Source: CAJQND01 sp051010055 (GTDB lineage: Bacteria > Pseudomonadota > Alphaproteobacteria > Rhizobiales > CAJQND01). Taken from it: a stretch of DNA of 64,000 nt. The translations under genes were made by a program, and so were the position numbers. The DNA is taken from positions 1 through 64,000 of the forward strand of contig JBPCVY010000044.1 of NCBI GenBank assembly GCA_051010055.1, read 5' to 3'. Position 1 is the stretch's first letter; the number at the start of each line of letters is the position of its first letter. Positions 18,194-27,883 of this stretch are shown here, piece by piece. A model generated the notes under the pieces. The model made no database searches, was not told the DNA's origin, and was given only the letters and a program-made list of their open reading frames with translations.

Positions 18194-18953
18194 CTGCTAT
18201 CTCCCTTGCCCTTATGCCCCTGTCGCGGGCCACATCCAGAAACACTTCTTCCATATTGGCGCGGCCATAGCGCTTCAAAAGGGTGCCTGGCGGGTCGCGG
18301 TCAACAATCAACCCTTCCTTCATGATCAAAACTTCATCGCACAACCGCTCCACCTCACCCATATTGTGTGATGCCAAAAGCATTGTCGCTCCGCCCTCAC
18401 GGCAATAGCGCTCGAGATGGCCCCGCACCCAGTCTGCTGTGTCGGGATCGAGTGAGGCGGTTGGTTCATCAAGCAGCAGCAGTCGCGGCGAGTTAATGAG
18501 CGACTTGGCAAGGCTGACGCGGGTTTTCTGGCCGGCCGAAAGCTTACCCGTCGGCCGCTCTAACATCTGTACCAAGTCGAGCGCTTCGGCAAGCTCCGCG
18601 ATGCGGTCCTTGAGCCCGCGCACACCATAAAGCTTGCCGTAGACAGTAAGGTTTTGCCTCACCGTCAGCCGCAGAGGCATATCCACATAAGGGCTTTCAA
18701 AATTAAGCAGATGCTGTACATGGTGCCGGTCTTTTTCAACGTCAACGCCAAGCAACTGCATTGAGCCGGCGGTTGGCGCCACAAGCCCAAGGAGCATGCC
18801 GATGGTTGTTGTCTTTCCTGCGCCGTTACCGCCGAGCAGGCCGGCAATCTCGCCCTTGCGCACCTCAAAATCCAGACCGCGCACCGCATGCACATTTGCA
18901 AACCGTTTTTCCAGGCCTTTAACTCTTATGGCGATGGGCCTGGCGTCGAGCAT
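18186..18953 (-). CDS. ABC transporter ATP-binding protein
   Basis: ATPase of the ABC-2 exporter, about 255 residues from the chosen start. Walker A GGNGAGKTTT, the signature L-S-A-G-Q and Walker B LLLLDEPTASLD are intact. The ATG at 18953 (MLDARPIAIRVKGLEKRF) is preferred because the family domain begins there. An in-frame ATG at 18998 would add fifteen hydrophobic residues and leave only 19 bases to the divergent sensor kinase gene. It probably energises the permease that overlaps its 3' end. Confidence 0.87.
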   Translation of the reverse strand: MLDARPIAIRVKGLEKRFANVHAVRGLDFEVRKGEIAGLLGGNGAGKTTTIGMLLGLVAPTAGSMQLLGVDVEKDRHHVQHLLNFESPYVDMPLRLTVRQNLTVYGKLYGVRGLKDRIAELAEALDLVQMLERPTGKLSAGQKTRVSLAKSLINSPRLLLLDEPTASLDPDTADWVRGHLERYCREGGATMLLASHNMGEVERLCDEVLIMKEGLIVDRDPPGTLLKRYGRANMEEVFLDVARDRGIRAREIAGE

Positions 18954-19017
18954 GTTCTGGTTTCCGAAAATCAGCGATAGCGGTAAAATGGCAAACAATG
19001 ACCGGAGGCCGGATTAA

Positions 19018-20412
19018 ATGAAATTTGAGGCCGAAAATCAACGCGATTTCAGCGCCCCCCGAGCCGATGACAGCTTTCACCGGAGTTTGCTGCCGCGTGG
19101 CCATGTGGAGCGCATCCGCCTGCAAACCCTCACCCGGCTGCGCTGGCTGGCGGTTGCCGGCCAAACCGCGGCTGTGCTTGCGGTTCATTTCGGTCTTGGC
19201 TGGCCGCTGCCACTGGGCCTGTGCCTTGCGGTTATCGGGCTTTCGGCCTGGCTCAACATATTCCTAGATTTGCGCAACCGTTCAATCCAACGGCTCACTT
19301 ATGACCAGGCCTCCTGGCTTTTGGGCTATGATATTTTGCAGCTTGCAGTTTTGTTCTACCTAACGGGCGGGCTGGAAAACCCCTTTGCGTTCCTGTTTCT
19401 TGTGCCCGTTGCGGTTTCTGCTGCTGCATTGCCGCTTGAGCGCACAATCTTGCTCGGCCTTTTTGCTCTTCTTGCAGCAACAGTTCTTGCCTTCGAGCAC
19501 ATGCCTTTGCCGTGGAACCCTGATGATCCTTTGGAGCTTCCGCCCATTTATGTGGCCGGCATGTGGGTGGCGGTTTTGTGCGGAATTGTCTTCACCGCCA
19601 TCTTTTCCTGGCGCATTTCCGAAGAGAACCGGCAAATGTCGGCAGCGCTTGCGGCAACTGAAATGGCCCTTGCCCGTGAGCAGCAGCTTTCAGCGCTCGA
19701 TGGCCTTGCTGCTGCCGCTGCCCATGAACTTGGTACTCCGCTTGCCACAATTGCGCTTGTCTCAAAAGAGCTTCGCCGCGAAATGCCTGAAGACAGCCCT
19801 CATGGTGAAGATCTTGAACTTCTTTCAAGCCAGGTTCTGCGCTGCCGGGAAATTCTCTCACGCCTCACCAGGCGTGATGGACAAGGCGATCAGATGTTCG
19901 CCAATGTGAAAGTCACGGAAATGCTGGAAGAGCTTATCGAACCGTTGCGCGGCTCGGGCATCGAGATTTCCGTTGAAGGCAACGGAACAGGCGAAGATGG
20001 CGCAGCGCTTGCCGAGCCGATTGTTGCCCGCAATCCGGGCATCTTGTTTGCCCTGAACAATCTTGTTGAAAATGCTGTCGATTTTGCAAGTTCTGAAGTG
20101 CGCATTGATGCCAGCTGGTCAAAAGACCAGCTTGCCATTGAACTGAGCGATGACGGTTCCGGCTTCGGCCAGGAAATCATTGACCGGCTGGGTGAGCCGT
20201 TCGTTACCACCAGGCGCGGCTATACCGATCTCAGATCACCGGCAGAAACAGGCCATGAGGGCATGGGCCTTGGTATTTTCATTGCCAAGACTTTGCTGGA
20301 ACGATCCGGAGCGCGAGTAAGCCTTGCCAACAGCCAACCTCCTGAACGTGGTGCGCTGGTGTCGGTCACCTGGCCGCGCGAGGAGATTGATTTAATTCGC
20401 CAGTCCGCGTAA
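19018..20412 (+). CDS. actS: redox sensor histidine kinase ActS/RegB
   Basis: Membrane histidine kinase of the RegB/PrrB/ActS family, which senses the quinone pool and redox state, 464 residues. About six N-terminal helices include the quinone-site heptapeptide GGLENPF (117-123). H236 in AAHELGTPLA is the phosphorylated histidine, and the redox-active cysteine of RegB corresponds to C276 in VLRCREIL. The ATPase domain has NNLVENAVDFA and G-boxes (DDGSGFG, GMGLGIF). It sits directly before its response regulator, the standard arrangement. In relatives the pair controls respiration, nitrogen and carbon fixation, and hydrogenase. Confidence 0.92.
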   Translation: MKFEAENQRDFSAPRADDSFHRSLLPRGHVERIRLQTLTRLRWLAVAGQTAAVLAVHFGLGWPLPLGLCLAVIGLSAWLNIFLDLRNRSIQRLTYDQASWLLGYDILQLAVLFYLTGGLENPFAFLFLVPVAVSAAALPLERTILLGLFALLAATVLAFEHMPLPWNPDDPLELPPIYVAGMWVAVLCGIVFTAIFSWRISEENRQMSAALAATEMALAREQQLSALDGLAAAAAHELGTPLATIALVSKELRREMPEDSPHGEDLELLSSQVLRCREILSRLTRRDGQGDQMFANVKVTEMLEELIEPLRGSGIEISVEGNGTGEDGAALAEPIVARNPGILFALNNLVENAVDFASSEVRIDASWSKDQLAIELSDDGSGFGQEIIDRLGEPFVTTRRGYTDLRSPAETGHEGMGLGIFIAKTLLERSGARVSLANSQPPERGALVSVTWPREEIDLIRQSA

Positions 20413-20438
20413 ACAGCGTTTTCTGCCCCCACATCGGC

Positions 20439-20460
20439 CACACTGAAGTGTGTATATATT
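20439..20460 (+). promoter_or_regulatory. palindrome and -10-like element between actS and actR
   Basis: The 97-base actS-actR spacer contains CACACT-GA-AGTGTG (20439-20452), a near-perfect palindrome, followed at once by TATATT (20455-20460), which could be a -10 box. No good -35 lies at the expected distance. It suggests that actR can be transcribed separately, with an operator over its promoter. Weak evidence only. Confidence 0.3.
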
Positions 20461-20509
20461 GCCCAAACGCTTTATTTGTGGTCAAAGGGCGAAAAATTTG
20501 AGCTGACAG

Positions 20510-21055
20510 ATGACCGAACTGAACCAGATCGACGACAAGACACTTTTGCTCGTTGACGATGATAAACCATTTCTCACGCGCCTTGGCCGCGCAATGGAAG
20601 GGCGCGGTTTCGCCGTTGAGATGGCTGAAACCGTCGCCGCTGGCATTGACCATGTGCGCCGCGCGCCGCCGGCATTTGCGGTGGTCGATATGCGCCTTGA
20701 AGACGGCAACGGGCTTGATGTGATCAAGGCCCTGGCCGAAACCCGCCCAAATGCCCGCGCCATTGTGCTCACCGGATATGGAAATATCGCCACTGCCGTA
20801 ACAGCGGTAAAACTGGGTGCGGTCGATTATCTGGCAAAGCCTGCCGATGCGGATGATGTTTACAATGCCCTTATGGCGAACCCGGACGACAAGGCACCGC
20901 CGCCGGAAAATCCCATGTCAGCTGACCGGGTGCGCTGGGAGCATATCCAGCGGGTTTATGAGCTATGCAATCGCAATGTTTCGGAAACCGCGCGCCGGCT
21001 CAATATGCACAGGCGTACCCTGCAGCGCATCCTTGCCAAACGGGCCCCGCGCTAG
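20510..21055 (+). CDS. actR: redox response regulator ActR/RegA
   Basis: Response regulator partner of ActS, 181 residues. The receiver domain has the acidic pocket VDDDKPF (15-21), the phospho-acceptor D60 in VVDMRLEDGNG and the conserved LAKPAD lysine region. A proline-rich linker (APPPENP) leads to a Fis-type helix-turn-helix (NVSETARRLNMHRRTLQRIL) that is almost invariant in the RegA/PrrA/ActR family. It acts as a global regulator of redox-linked genes. The stop is 9 bases from the convergent mmcB-like gene. Confidence 0.93.
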   Translation: MTELNQIDDKTLLLVDDDKPFLTRLGRAMEGRGFAVEMAETVAAGIDHVRRAPPAFAVVDMRLEDGNGLDVIKALAETRPNARAIVLTGYGNIATAVTAVKLGAVDYLAKPADADDVYNALMANPDDKAPPPENPMSADRVRWEHIQRVYELCNRNVSETARRLNMHRRTLQRILAKRAPR

Positions 21056-21064
21056 GCCATAGCC

Positions 21065-21541
21065 TTAAATCGGAATTTTCGGATCGTTTAAATCGTGAAG
21101 CCGGTGGGCAGCCGCACGGGCAAAACGAAGCAATACGGCCTTACGGCGCGCTGCTGAAAGCTTGTGCTCGGGCGCATCACGTAATATTTCAGCCATGTAG
21201 GCATCGGCGACAATCAGCCCGGCATCTTCCGGCAGGATTTCCTGCGGCATGTCCATGGCAACGGCAAAATATAGCCTGTCGCACCAGTCTCGGTAGTCGG
21301 GCCATTTATGGTCTGCGCGAAAATCGGCCACCGACGACTTGATCTCCACAACACTCACCAGGCCTTTCGGATTAACCGCCATAATGTCGACGCGGCGGCC
21401 CGAAGCAAGGGGCAGTTCGGTTACAACCGCAAACCCTGCGCGCCTTAACATCCGGCCCGTGCCGCGTTGGATTGCAGCGGCAGCCTCTGATTGGCGGCCA
21501 TCAAGAACAATGACCGGATCAGTCAAATCGTTTGTGGACAT
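21065..21541 (-). CDS. mmcB: MmcB family DNA repair protein
   Basis: A 158-residue protein with a nuclease-like fold (restriction endonuclease type). R-R-V-D-I-M-A followed by VVEIKSSVADF gives the D...E-x-K pattern of PD-(D/E)XK enzymes. MmcB was named in Caulobacter as a damage-induced repair protein. The ATG at 21541 (MSTNDLTDPVIVLDG) matches the family N-terminus; the open frame extends upstream into a spacer without similarity. It is convergent with actR and lies downstream of the Bcr-type efflux gene on the same strand. Confidence 0.82.
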   Translation of the reverse strand: MSTNDLTDPVIVLDGRQSEAAAAIQRGTGRMLRRAGFAVVTELPLASGRRVDIMAVNPKGLVSVVEIKSSVADFRADHKWPDYRDWCDRLYFAVAMDMPQEILPEDAGLIVADAYMAEILRDAPEHKLSAARRKAVLLRFARAAAHRLHDLNDPKIPI

Positions 21542-21585
21542 AACGTGAACATGCGCCGGACAGCCCCGCCAAGTCAAGCATCCAT

Positions 21586-22839
21586 TCAGCTGCCTTTGGA
21601 TGATGATAAGGCCAGCAGCAAGAATCCAATCGCGATGGTGCCTGACGCGGCCATAATTCCAACCATCGGCCAATGAGTGCCATCGTGAAAAAAGCCCACC
21701 ATAAACGTTGAAAGCGCGCCAACGCCGATTTGGAAAAACCCGCTCAGGCCCGCTCCGGTTCCCGGGATATCGGGCCGGACAGAGATTGCGCCAGCGGTCG
21801 CGCTTGGAATCGTCAGCCCATTTGAAATGGCAACGACACTCATGGACCCAAACAACCAGAACGGTGTAATGAGCCCGGCGAATGCTCCGGTGATCAATAA
21901 TGCAATGCCAAGCACTGAAACCGTACTACCAATCACCATCATCCGGTTCGCACCGGCCCGCCTTGCGTAGCGGCCTGAAAGAAAATTGCCGAACATGTAT
22001 CCTATGGAAACAATGATGAAATAGAGGCCATAGTCGCGCGGCGTACCGCCCATAACATCGGTGACGACAAAGGGCGCACCAGCGATGAATGCGAAGAAGA
22101 TGCCTGAGCCAAATGCTGAATTGAGCGCGTATCCAAGAAAAACGGGCATGCGCAGCAATTGTGCGGACTTGCGGAAAAAGTCTACCTGACTTGATGATGT
22201 GTCAGGGTCAAGGTTCGTTTCGTGCAACTTGTATAGGGCTACGGCAAAAACCAGCGCCCCCAAAATGGCAGTCACATAGAACCCTGCGCGCCAGCCCGCC
22301 CAACCATCGAGGACGCCGCCGATGGTCGGTGCAATCATCGGCGCGACAACCATCGCCATTGTGAGGTAACCAAGTAGGCTTGCCGATTCATCCCTGTCGT
22401 ACAAATCGCGGATGATAGCGCGCGCAAGAACTATCCCGGTGCAACCACCTGCGGCCTGGAAAAGCCGCCCGATGATGAGCTGGGTTATGGAGCCGGCCAT
22501 TGCGCACAAAATGCTTGAGGCGATGAACAGGCACATGCCGGCGAGAAAAACTGGCCGCCTGCCAAGCCTGTCAGAAACCGGGCCGACAAACAGTTGCGAT
22601 ATGGCGAGCGACACCAGGAAGAATGTGAGCGTGAGTTGGGCGGTTTGATAGTCCGTGCCAAGGGCAATTGCGAGCCCTGGCATTGAAGGGATGAAGATAT
22701 TGAGCGCAATCGGCCCAATGGCCGACATGGCGATAAGCATGGGAAGGCCGGGTTTCACCAGTCTTTCATCCGTAGGTTTTTTGGCTAAAGCAGGATGCCC
22801 GCCAAATGTGGAGCGCGGGCGCGAATGCCCAAGTTTCAT
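21586..22839 (-). CDS. Bcr/CflA family multidrug efflux MFS transporter
   Basis: A 417-residue drug:proton antiporter of the Bcr/CflA branch, with twelve hydrophobic segments. Markers are IALNIFIPSMPGLA in helix 1 and GPVSDRLGRRPVFLAG in the loop between helices 2 and 3. A basic N-terminal extension of about thirty residues precedes helix 1. A start at M34 (MLIAMSAIGPIALN) would also give a complete transporter, so the start is uncertain. It is divergent from tsaB with a 139-base gap. Confidence 0.87.
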   Translation of the reverse strand: MKLGHSRPRSTFGGHPALAKKPTDERLVKPGLPMLIAMSAIGPIALNIFIPSMPGLAIALGTDYQTAQLTLTFFLVSLAISQLFVGPVSDRLGRRPVFLAGMCLFIASSILCAMAGSITQLIIGRLFQAAGGCTGIVLARAIIRDLYDRDESASLLGYLTMAMVVAPMIAPTIGGVLDGWAGWRAGFYVTAILGALVFAVALYKLHETNLDPDTSSSQVDFFRKSAQLLRMPVFLGYALNSAFGSGIFFAFIAGAPFVVTDVMGGTPRDYGLYFIIVSIGYMFGNFLSGRYARRAGANRMMVIGSTVSVLGIALLITGAFAGLITPFWLFGSMSVVAISNGLTIPSATAGAISVRPDIPGTGAGLSGFFQIGVGALSTFMVGFFHDGTHWPMVGIMAASGTIAIGFLLLALSSSKGS

Positions 22840-22978
22840 TCGGACTATGGTTTTTGCGCAACTTGCAGGGCCTAGGCAAGAGCCAAACGCTCTTATGAAG
22901 GGCGGCCAATGGCTGATGATATTGGACTTTTCACCTGCGCCATGGAAAAGAGCTCCGCAAACCTATAAACAGGACGCC

Positions 22979-23659
22979 ATGATTACCCTTGCTTTTGATA
23001 CCACGCTGGATGTGTGTTCCGTTGCCATTCTTGACGCAACTGCCGGCGCGGTTATGGCCGAGCGTCACCAGTTGATGCAGCGCGGCCATGCAGAGGTTCT
23101 GCACACGCTCATCGGCGCGGCGCTGAAAGAGGCTCAAATCGGTTTTGATGACCTTGAGCGGATAGCGGTTACCGCCGGGCCCGGCACGTTCACCGGTTCG
23201 CGCATTGGTGTTGCCGCCGCAAGGGGGTTTGCGTTGACATTGAAAATTCCAGTGAGCGGTATTTCCACTCTAATGGCCCTGGCGGCAAACGCCATAGATG
23301 GCAATGCCCGGCCCGTGATGGCAGCACTTGATGCCCGCCGCGGCCAGGCCTATGCGGCGCTTTATTCAGCGGCCCTTGAAGAGCTGACCGCACCGGTGGC
23401 CATCAATCTTGATGACATCGGCACCAGTGCACCTGATGAGCCCTTCACTGTGCTCGGCTCTGCACGCGAGCAGATTTCTGAAATGTGCAGCAAGGCCATT
23501 GTCTTTTCAGGTGAACAATTACCGCGGGCTGCGGTGTGGGGGTTCGCAGCAGCAAAAACCACTGCCAGCGAAACACCGCCATTGCCCCTTTATTTGCGCC
23601 CCCCTGATGCAAAGCCGCCGGCAAAAAGCGCGAGCATTGCCCGGGCAACCCCCGAATGA
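22979..23659 (+). CDS. tsaB: tRNA threonylcarbamoyladenosine biosynthesis protein TsaB
   Basis: Partner of TsaD in the t6A37 modification of ANN-decoding tRNAs, 226 residues. It has the ASKHA-type opening ITLAFDTTLDVCSVA and the strongly conserved GPGTFTGSRIGVAAARG. The ATG at 22979 is exact to the family N-terminus; the long open frame upstream is not. It overlaps rimI by 4 bases (ATGA), the usual tsaB-rimI pairing. Confidence 0.92.
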   Translation: MITLAFDTTLDVCSVAILDATAGAVMAERHQLMQRGHAEVLHTLIGAALKEAQIGFDDLERIAVTAGPGTFTGSRIGVAAARGFALTLKIPVSGISTLMALAANAIDGNARPVMAALDARRGQAYAALYSAALEELTAPVAINLDDIGTSAPDEPFTVLGSAREQISEMCSKAIVFSGEQLPRAAVWGFAAAKTTASETPPLPLYLRPPDAKPPAKSASIARATPE

Positions 23660-24099
23660 CACTGGTTGAAAAGGCAGGCGCTGCCCACGTACCGGTGCTG
23701 GCCGCACTGCACGCAGCCTCCTTTGATGCGCCGTGGAGTGAGGAAGAGTTTGCAAAGCTTCTAAACCTTGCGGGCGCCGATTGCCTCATTGCAAGGCACG
23801 ACAGCCAACCGACAGGGTTCATTCTTGCGCAGAGGGTAGCTGAGGAAGCTGAAATTATCACAATCTGCGTGCTGCCAGAGCTGAGGCAAAAGGGAATTGG
23901 CGCAGAACTTGTGACCGCGATTGGAAATTCCAACGCCGGTTTAAAGAAAATATTCATTGAAGTGGATGAAACCAACACAGCCGGACTTGCGCTTTACCGC
24001 GCCTTGGGATTTACCCGTACCGGTGTGCGCAAAGACTATTATCGCCAGCAGGACGGCACCCGTTCAGATGCGCTGATGATGACGCTGGCGCTTGACTAA
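23656..24099 (+). CDS. rimI: ribosomal-protein-S18-alanine N-acetyltransferase RimI
   Basis: GNAT-fold acetyltransferase of 147 residues. The acetyl-CoA loop LRQKGIGAELV and the C-terminal ALYRALGFTRTGVRKDYY are typical of RimI. It overlaps tsaB, as in many bacteria. It probably acetylates the N-terminus of ribosomal protein S18. The next gene, hisB, follows after 39 bases, so read-through into the histidine operon is possible. Confidence 0.9.
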   Translation: MTLVEKAGAAHVPVLAALHAASFDAPWSEEEFAKLLNLAGADCLIARHDSQPTGFILAQRVAEEAEIITICVLPELRQKGIGAELVTAIGNSNAGLKKIFIEVDETNTAGLALYRALGFTRTGVRKDYYRQQDGTRSDALMMTLALD

Positions 24100-24138
24100 A
24101 CAGCCTGATAAAAGGGCGCCGTGCAGGAGAAGACTGAT

Positions 24139-24726
24139 ATGCGCACAGCAAAATTGAAACGCGATACAAACGAGACCCAAATCTCCGTCGAACTTAATCT
24201 CGACGGCACCGGCGCTTATGACGTCAAAACCGGGATTGGCTTTCTCGACCATATGCTTGAACAGCTTTCGCGCCACTCGCTCATTGATTTGAAAGTGCGC
24301 GCCAAGGGCGACTTGCATATCGATATGCACCACACCACCGAAGATACCGGCATTGCCATTGGCCAGGCGTTTGCAAAAGCGCTGGGCGATAAAAAGGGCA
24401 TCCGCCGTTATGCCAGCCAGCTTTTGCCGATGGACGAGGCGCTCACCCGCGTGGCGCTTGATATTTCTGGTCGACCCTACCTCATCTGGGATGTGGAATT
24501 CTCCCGCCCGAAACTGGGCGATATGGATACCGAGCTTTTCCGTGAATGGTTCCAGGCTTTTGCCCAGAATGCCGGCATTACGCTTCATATTGCCAATGAG
24601 TATGGTGACAATAACCACCACATTGTCGAGACATGCTATAAGGCGCTTGCCCGCGCATTGCGTGAGGCGGTTGAAATTGACCCACGCCGGGCAGGCGATG
24701 TGCCTTCAACAAAGGGCTCTTTGTGA
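24139..24726 (+). CDS. hisB: imidazoleglycerol-phosphate dehydratase
   Basis: Sixth step of histidine synthesis: dehydration of imidazoleglycerol phosphate to imidazoleacetol phosphate. It is the monofunctional 195-residue form. The manganese-ligand histidines are in [12 protein letters not shown] and in DNNHHIVET, and FLDHMLEQL is conserved. The ATG at 24139 is preferred over the in-frame GTG at 24121 because AGGAGA at 24125-24130 lies at the right distance upstream of the ATG. First gene of the his cluster here. Confidence 0.95.
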   Translation: MRTAKLKRDTNETQISVELNLDGTGAYDVKTGIGFLDHMLEQLSRHSLIDLKVRAKGDLHIDMHHTTEDTGIAIGQAFAKALGDKKGIRRYASQLLPMDEALTRVALDISGRPYLIWDVEFSRPKLGDMDTELFREWFQAFAQNAGITLHIANEYGDNNHHIVETCYKALARALREAVEIDPRRAGDVPSTKGSL

Positions 24727-24733
24727 GGACGAG

Positions 24734-25225
24734 ATGAAAACCTACACCGTCCATCATCCAACCGGATATGCTGATGAAATTGCGGCACGGCCGGAAAAAC
24801 TGGTGTTCGTGCCTGAGGCTTTCAGCTGGCTGGCGCTGATTATTCCGTTTTTCTGGCTGCTGTTTCAGCGCCTGTGGATTGTTGCGGCTATCTATTTCTC
24901 CATCGTGGTAGTTTTGAGTGCTGTTGCAGTATCGCTGAACCTTTCCAGCTGGGCCACGCTTGTTCTGAATGCCGGCCTGCATTTGTTCATGGGGCTGGAG
25001 GGCAATGGCCTGAGGCGTTGGGCGCTGCAACGGCGTGGCTACAAAATGATTGATATTGTTAATGGTAAGACCAAGGCTGATTGCGAAGTGGCCTTTTTCC
25101 GGCGCCTTGCAGAGCGCGAAAATTCTCCACGCCAGAAAAGGCCCGCCGACGCGCCACCCTTGCAAAAGCTTGGTACGGCATCGGGAGATAATGGCCTGTT
25201 TCCCGTGACCGGGGGCGATGCATGA
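24734..25225 (+). CDS. DUF2628 domain membrane protein
   Basis: A 163-residue protein of unknown function, DUF2628 type, with two or three hydrophobic helices around residues 30-95 (FSWLALIIPFFWLLFQ and following) and a polar C-terminal tail. The start at 24734 has GAGGACGAG just upstream. The same small gene is found between hisB and hisH in many Hyphomicrobiales, so it is a conserved passenger. It overlaps hisH by 4 bases. A membrane role for histidine synthesis is not known. Confidence 0.8.
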   Translation: MKTYTVHHPTGYADEIAARPEKLVFVPEAFSWLALIIPFFWLLFQRLWIVAAIYFSIVVVLSAVAVSLNLSSWATLVLNAGLHLFMGLEGNGLRRWALQRRGYKMIDIVNGKTKADCEVAFFRRLAERENSPRQKRPADAPPLQKLGTASGDNGLFPVTGGDA

Positions 25226-25872
25226 TCGTTACAATCGTTGACTACGGCTTGGGAAATCTTCACTCGGCCTCAAAGGCGTTCGCCCGCGCCGCACGCGAGG
25301 CCGGGATAGGTGCCGAAATTCTGGTAACGCCGAACCCGGAAGATGTGCGCCGGGCCGATAGGATTGTCTTACCGGGGGTCGGCGCGTTCGCCGATTGCAA
25401 AGCCGGCCTTACCGCTCTGCCGGGCATGTGGGAGACCTTGCAAGAGCAGGTGCATGATGTGGCAAAGCCGTTCATGGGTATTTGCGTTGGCATGCAGCTT
25501 TTGGCCGACCGCGGCCTTGAATTTGGCAAAACTGAAGGCTTTGGCTGGATCAAGGGTGAGGTGAAAGCCATCGAGCCAAACGATATGTCGTGCAAAATTC
25601 CCCATATGGGCTGGAACACATTGCGCCAGATGCGCCCGCACGAAGTGCTTGACAGCATCCGCACCGGTTATGACGGGCTGCACGCCTATTTCGTGCATTC
25701 CTATAATTTCGTTTGCAAAAATGAAGCCGATATTGTTGCCGTATCCGAGTATGGCGGGCCGGTAACCGCAATGATTGCCCGGGACAATATGATCGCCAGC
25801 CAGTTTCATCCGGAAAAAAGCCAGAAGCTCGGACTGACGTTCATTGCTAATTTTCTAAGGTGGATGCCGTGA
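25222..25872 (+). CDS. hisH: imidazole glycerol phosphate synthase, glutaminase subunit
   Basis: Class I glutamine amidotransferase that feeds ammonia to HisF, 216 residues. The nucleophile cysteine is in GICVGMQLL and the catalytic His-Glu in [20 protein letters not shown] and PGVGAFADC are family marks. It overlaps the DUF2628 gene and hisA, so the cluster is tightly coupled. Confidence 0.95.
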   Translation: MIVTIVDYGLGNLHSASKAFARAAREAGIGAEILVTPNPEDVRRADRIVLPGVGAFADCKAGLTALPGMWETLQEQVHDVAKPFMGICVGMQLLADRGLEFGKTEGFGWIKGEVKAIEPNDMSCKIPHMGWNTLRQMRPHEVLDSIRTGYDGLHAYFVHSYNFVCKNEADIVAVSEYGGPVTAMIARDNMIASQFHPEKSQKLGLTFIANFLRWMP

Positions 25873-26609
25873 TTTTGTTTCCTGCAATTGATTTGAAAGA
25901 CGGCGAGTGCGTGCGCCTGAAACTTGGCGACATGGACCAGGCAACCGTGTTCAACGATAACCCGGCCGCCCAGGCAGCATCTTTTGAACGCGAGGGTTTT
26001 GAGTATCTGCATATTGTCGATCTCAACGGCGCATTTGCCGGAAAGCCCGTAAACGGCGATGCGGTGGAAGCCATATTGGGTGCAATATCCATCCCCGCTC
26101 AGCTTGGCGGTGGCATTCGCGATCTTGAAACCATCGCCATGTGGCTTGAAAAGGGTATTTCCCGCGTCATCTTGGGCACCATTGCCGTCCGCGAACCGGC
26201 GCTTGTTAAAGAGGCCAGTAAGGACTTTCCCGGCAAGATTGCCATGGGCATTGATGCCAAGGGCGGCAAGGTAGCCGTGGAAGGCTGGGCGGAAACATCC
26301 GAACTCACGGCCATTGATCTTGCCCGCCAGTTTGAAGATGCAGGTGTTGCAGCCATCATCTACACCGACATTGACAGGGACGGTGTTTTGAAAGGCCTGA
26401 ACATTCCTTCAACTCTTGCTCTTGCCGATGCGGTTTCCATTCCGGTTATCGCATCTGGCGGTCTTGCCTCCATGGACGATATTGAACGCCTGGTGGAGCC
26501 GGATTGCACCAAGCTTGAAGGCGCAATTTCCGGCCGCGCCCTTTATGATGGGCGACTGGATCCGGACGAGGCGCTCGCCCTCATCCGGAAAAGGCGGGAG
26601 ATGGCCTGA
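25869..26609 (+). CDS. hisA: ProFAR isomerase HisA
   Basis: Isomerises ProFAR to PRFAR in histidine synthesis; 246-residue (beta/alpha)8 barrel. [20 protein letters not shown] is the family N-terminus, with the first catalytic Asp in PAID and the second in [12 protein letters not shown] at 25869 inside GTGA overlaps the hisH stop by 4 bases and starts exactly at the family N-terminus; an in-frame GTG three codons earlier is possible. It shares one base with hisF (TGATG). Confidence 0.94.
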   Translation: MILFPAIDLKDGECVRLKLGDMDQATVFNDNPAAQAASFEREGFEYLHIVDLNGAFAGKPVNGDAVEAILGAISIPAQLGGGIRDLETIAMWLEKGISRVILGTIAVREPALVKEASKDFPGKIAMGIDAKGGKVAVEGWAETSELTAIDLARQFEDAGVAAIIYTDIDRDGVLKGLNIPSTLALADAVSIPVIASGGLASMDDIERLVEPDCTKLEGAISGRALYDGRLDPDEALALIRKRREMA

Positions 26610-27382
26610 TGCTGAAAGCCCGCGTCATCCCCTGCCTGGATGTGAAAGATGGCCGTGTGGTCAAGGGCGTCAACTTTGTTGATTTGCGCGATGCGGGCGA
26701 TCCAGTCGATGCGGCCATGGCCTATGATGCAGCCGGTGCAGACGAATTGTGTTTTCTCGACATCACCGCCAGCCATGAAAACCGGGATGTCATTTTCGAT
26801 GTAGTGAGCCAGACCGCGGAGCATTGCTTCATGCCGCTCACGGTTGGCGGCGGCGTGCGCTCAGTGGAAGATGTGCGCAAGCTCCTTCTTGCCGGGGCTG
26901 ACAAGGTTTCCATTAATACCGCTGCCGTGCGTAATCCGGATTTGGTAAGGCAGGCGGCAGAAAAGTTCGGTACGCAATGCATTGTTGTTGCAATTGACGC
27001 CAAGCAGGTGTCAGGCGTGGGCGAGCCCAAGAGATGGGAGATTTTCACCCATGGCGGGCGCGAGCCGACAGGCATTGACGCCATTGAATTTGCCAAAAAG
27101 GTTGCAAAGCTCGGTGCAGGCGAGATCCTTCTCACCTCTATGGACCGCGACGGCACAGGTGATGGGTTCAACATTGAACTGACGAGAGCCATTTCCGATG
27201 CGGTGCGCATTCCGGTGATTGCATCAGGCGGTGTTGGCAATCTTGACCATCTTGTCCAAGGCATTCGCGATGGCGGCGCAACTGCCGTTTTGGCTGCATC
27301 GATATTTCATTTCGGCACCTATTCCATTGCCGAAGCCAAAGAACACATGGCGCGTGCCGGTGTCCCTGTAAGGCTTGACTAA
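26609..27382 (+). CDS. hisF: imidazole glycerol phosphate synthase, cyclase subunit
   Basis: Cyclase partner of HisH, 257 residues, a barrel homologous to HisA. It has the catalytic Asp in [17 protein letters not shown] and the second in [13 protein letters not shown]. The start overlaps the hisA stop by one base. A 98-base AT-rich spacer to hisE follows, so the tight coupling of the operon ends here. Confidence 0.95.
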   Translation: MLKARVIPCLDVKDGRVVKGVNFVDLRDAGDPVDAAMAYDAAGADELCFLDITASHENRDVIFDVVSQTAEHCFMPLTVGGGVRSVEDVRKLLLAGADKVSINTAAVRNPDLVRQAAEKFGTQCIVVAIDAKQVSGVGEPKRWEIFTHGGREPTGIDAIEFAKKVAKLGAGEILLTSMDRDGTGDGFNIELTRAISDAVRIPVIASGGVGNLDHLVQGIRDGGATAVLAASIFHFGTYSIAEAKEHMARAGVPVRLD

Positions 27383-27413
27383 ACACGCATATGAATTTTC
27401 TGATATTTATACT

Positions 27414-27442
27414 TTGAGCGCATGGTGCATTATTCGCAAAAT
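27414..27442 (+). promoter_or_regulatory. possible promoter for hisE-coaA
   Basis: In the AT-rich spacer after hisF, TTGAGC (27414-27419) and CAAAAT (27437-27442) are 17 bases apart, each matching four of six sigma-70 consensus bases. This could drive hisE and coaA independently of the upstream his genes. Weak match. Confidence 0.3.
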
Positions 27443-27522
27443 TGTTAGATCAGCATCCACTTCAATAAAATTGGAGAAAGTTGATCGGCTTCGATGATAA
27501 GCACTTCGCCGGGATTGGGATT

Positions 27523-27873
27523 ATGGACCTGAAAGACAAATCAAACGTGGAAGTGCTTGGCGAACTTGCGTGCACCATCAATGCGCGGCGCACCGAGGAT
27601 GCAGCATCATCCTATACCGCCTCTCTTTTGCATAAGGGGGTTGAGGCTTGCGCAAAAAAGTTTGGCGAAGAAGCCGTAGAGCTTGCGCTGGCGTCGGTTT
27701 CGGGAGACGGCAAACACGTTCAGGCAGAAGCAGCCGATGTGCTTTACCATCTGCTGGTTCTCTTGGAGGCTTCAGATGTGTCCCTGAACGATGTTCTGGC
27801 AGAACTTGCCCGCCGCCAGGGAACAAGCGGGCATGTAGAAAAAGCGGCCCGCGCCAAGGGCAAGGGAGGATGA
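27523..27873 (+). CDS. hisE: phosphoribosyl-ATP pyrophosphohydrolase
   Basis: Second step of histidine synthesis, hydrolysing PR-ATP to PR-AMP. All-alpha MazG-like fold, 116 residues from the ATG at 27523; conserved [12 protein letters not shown] and [17 protein letters not shown] at 27481 with GGAG a few bases upstream would add fourteen residues. The ATG gives the usual family length, and I chose it with moderate certainty. coaA follows after 10 bases. Confidence 0.9.
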   Translation: MDLKDKSNVEVLGELACTINARRTEDAASSYTASLLHKGVEACAKKFGEEAVELALASVSGDGKHVQAEAADVLYHLLVLLEASDVSLNDVLAELARRQGTSGHVEKAARAKGKGG

Positions 27874-27883
27874 AGGAAACGTC

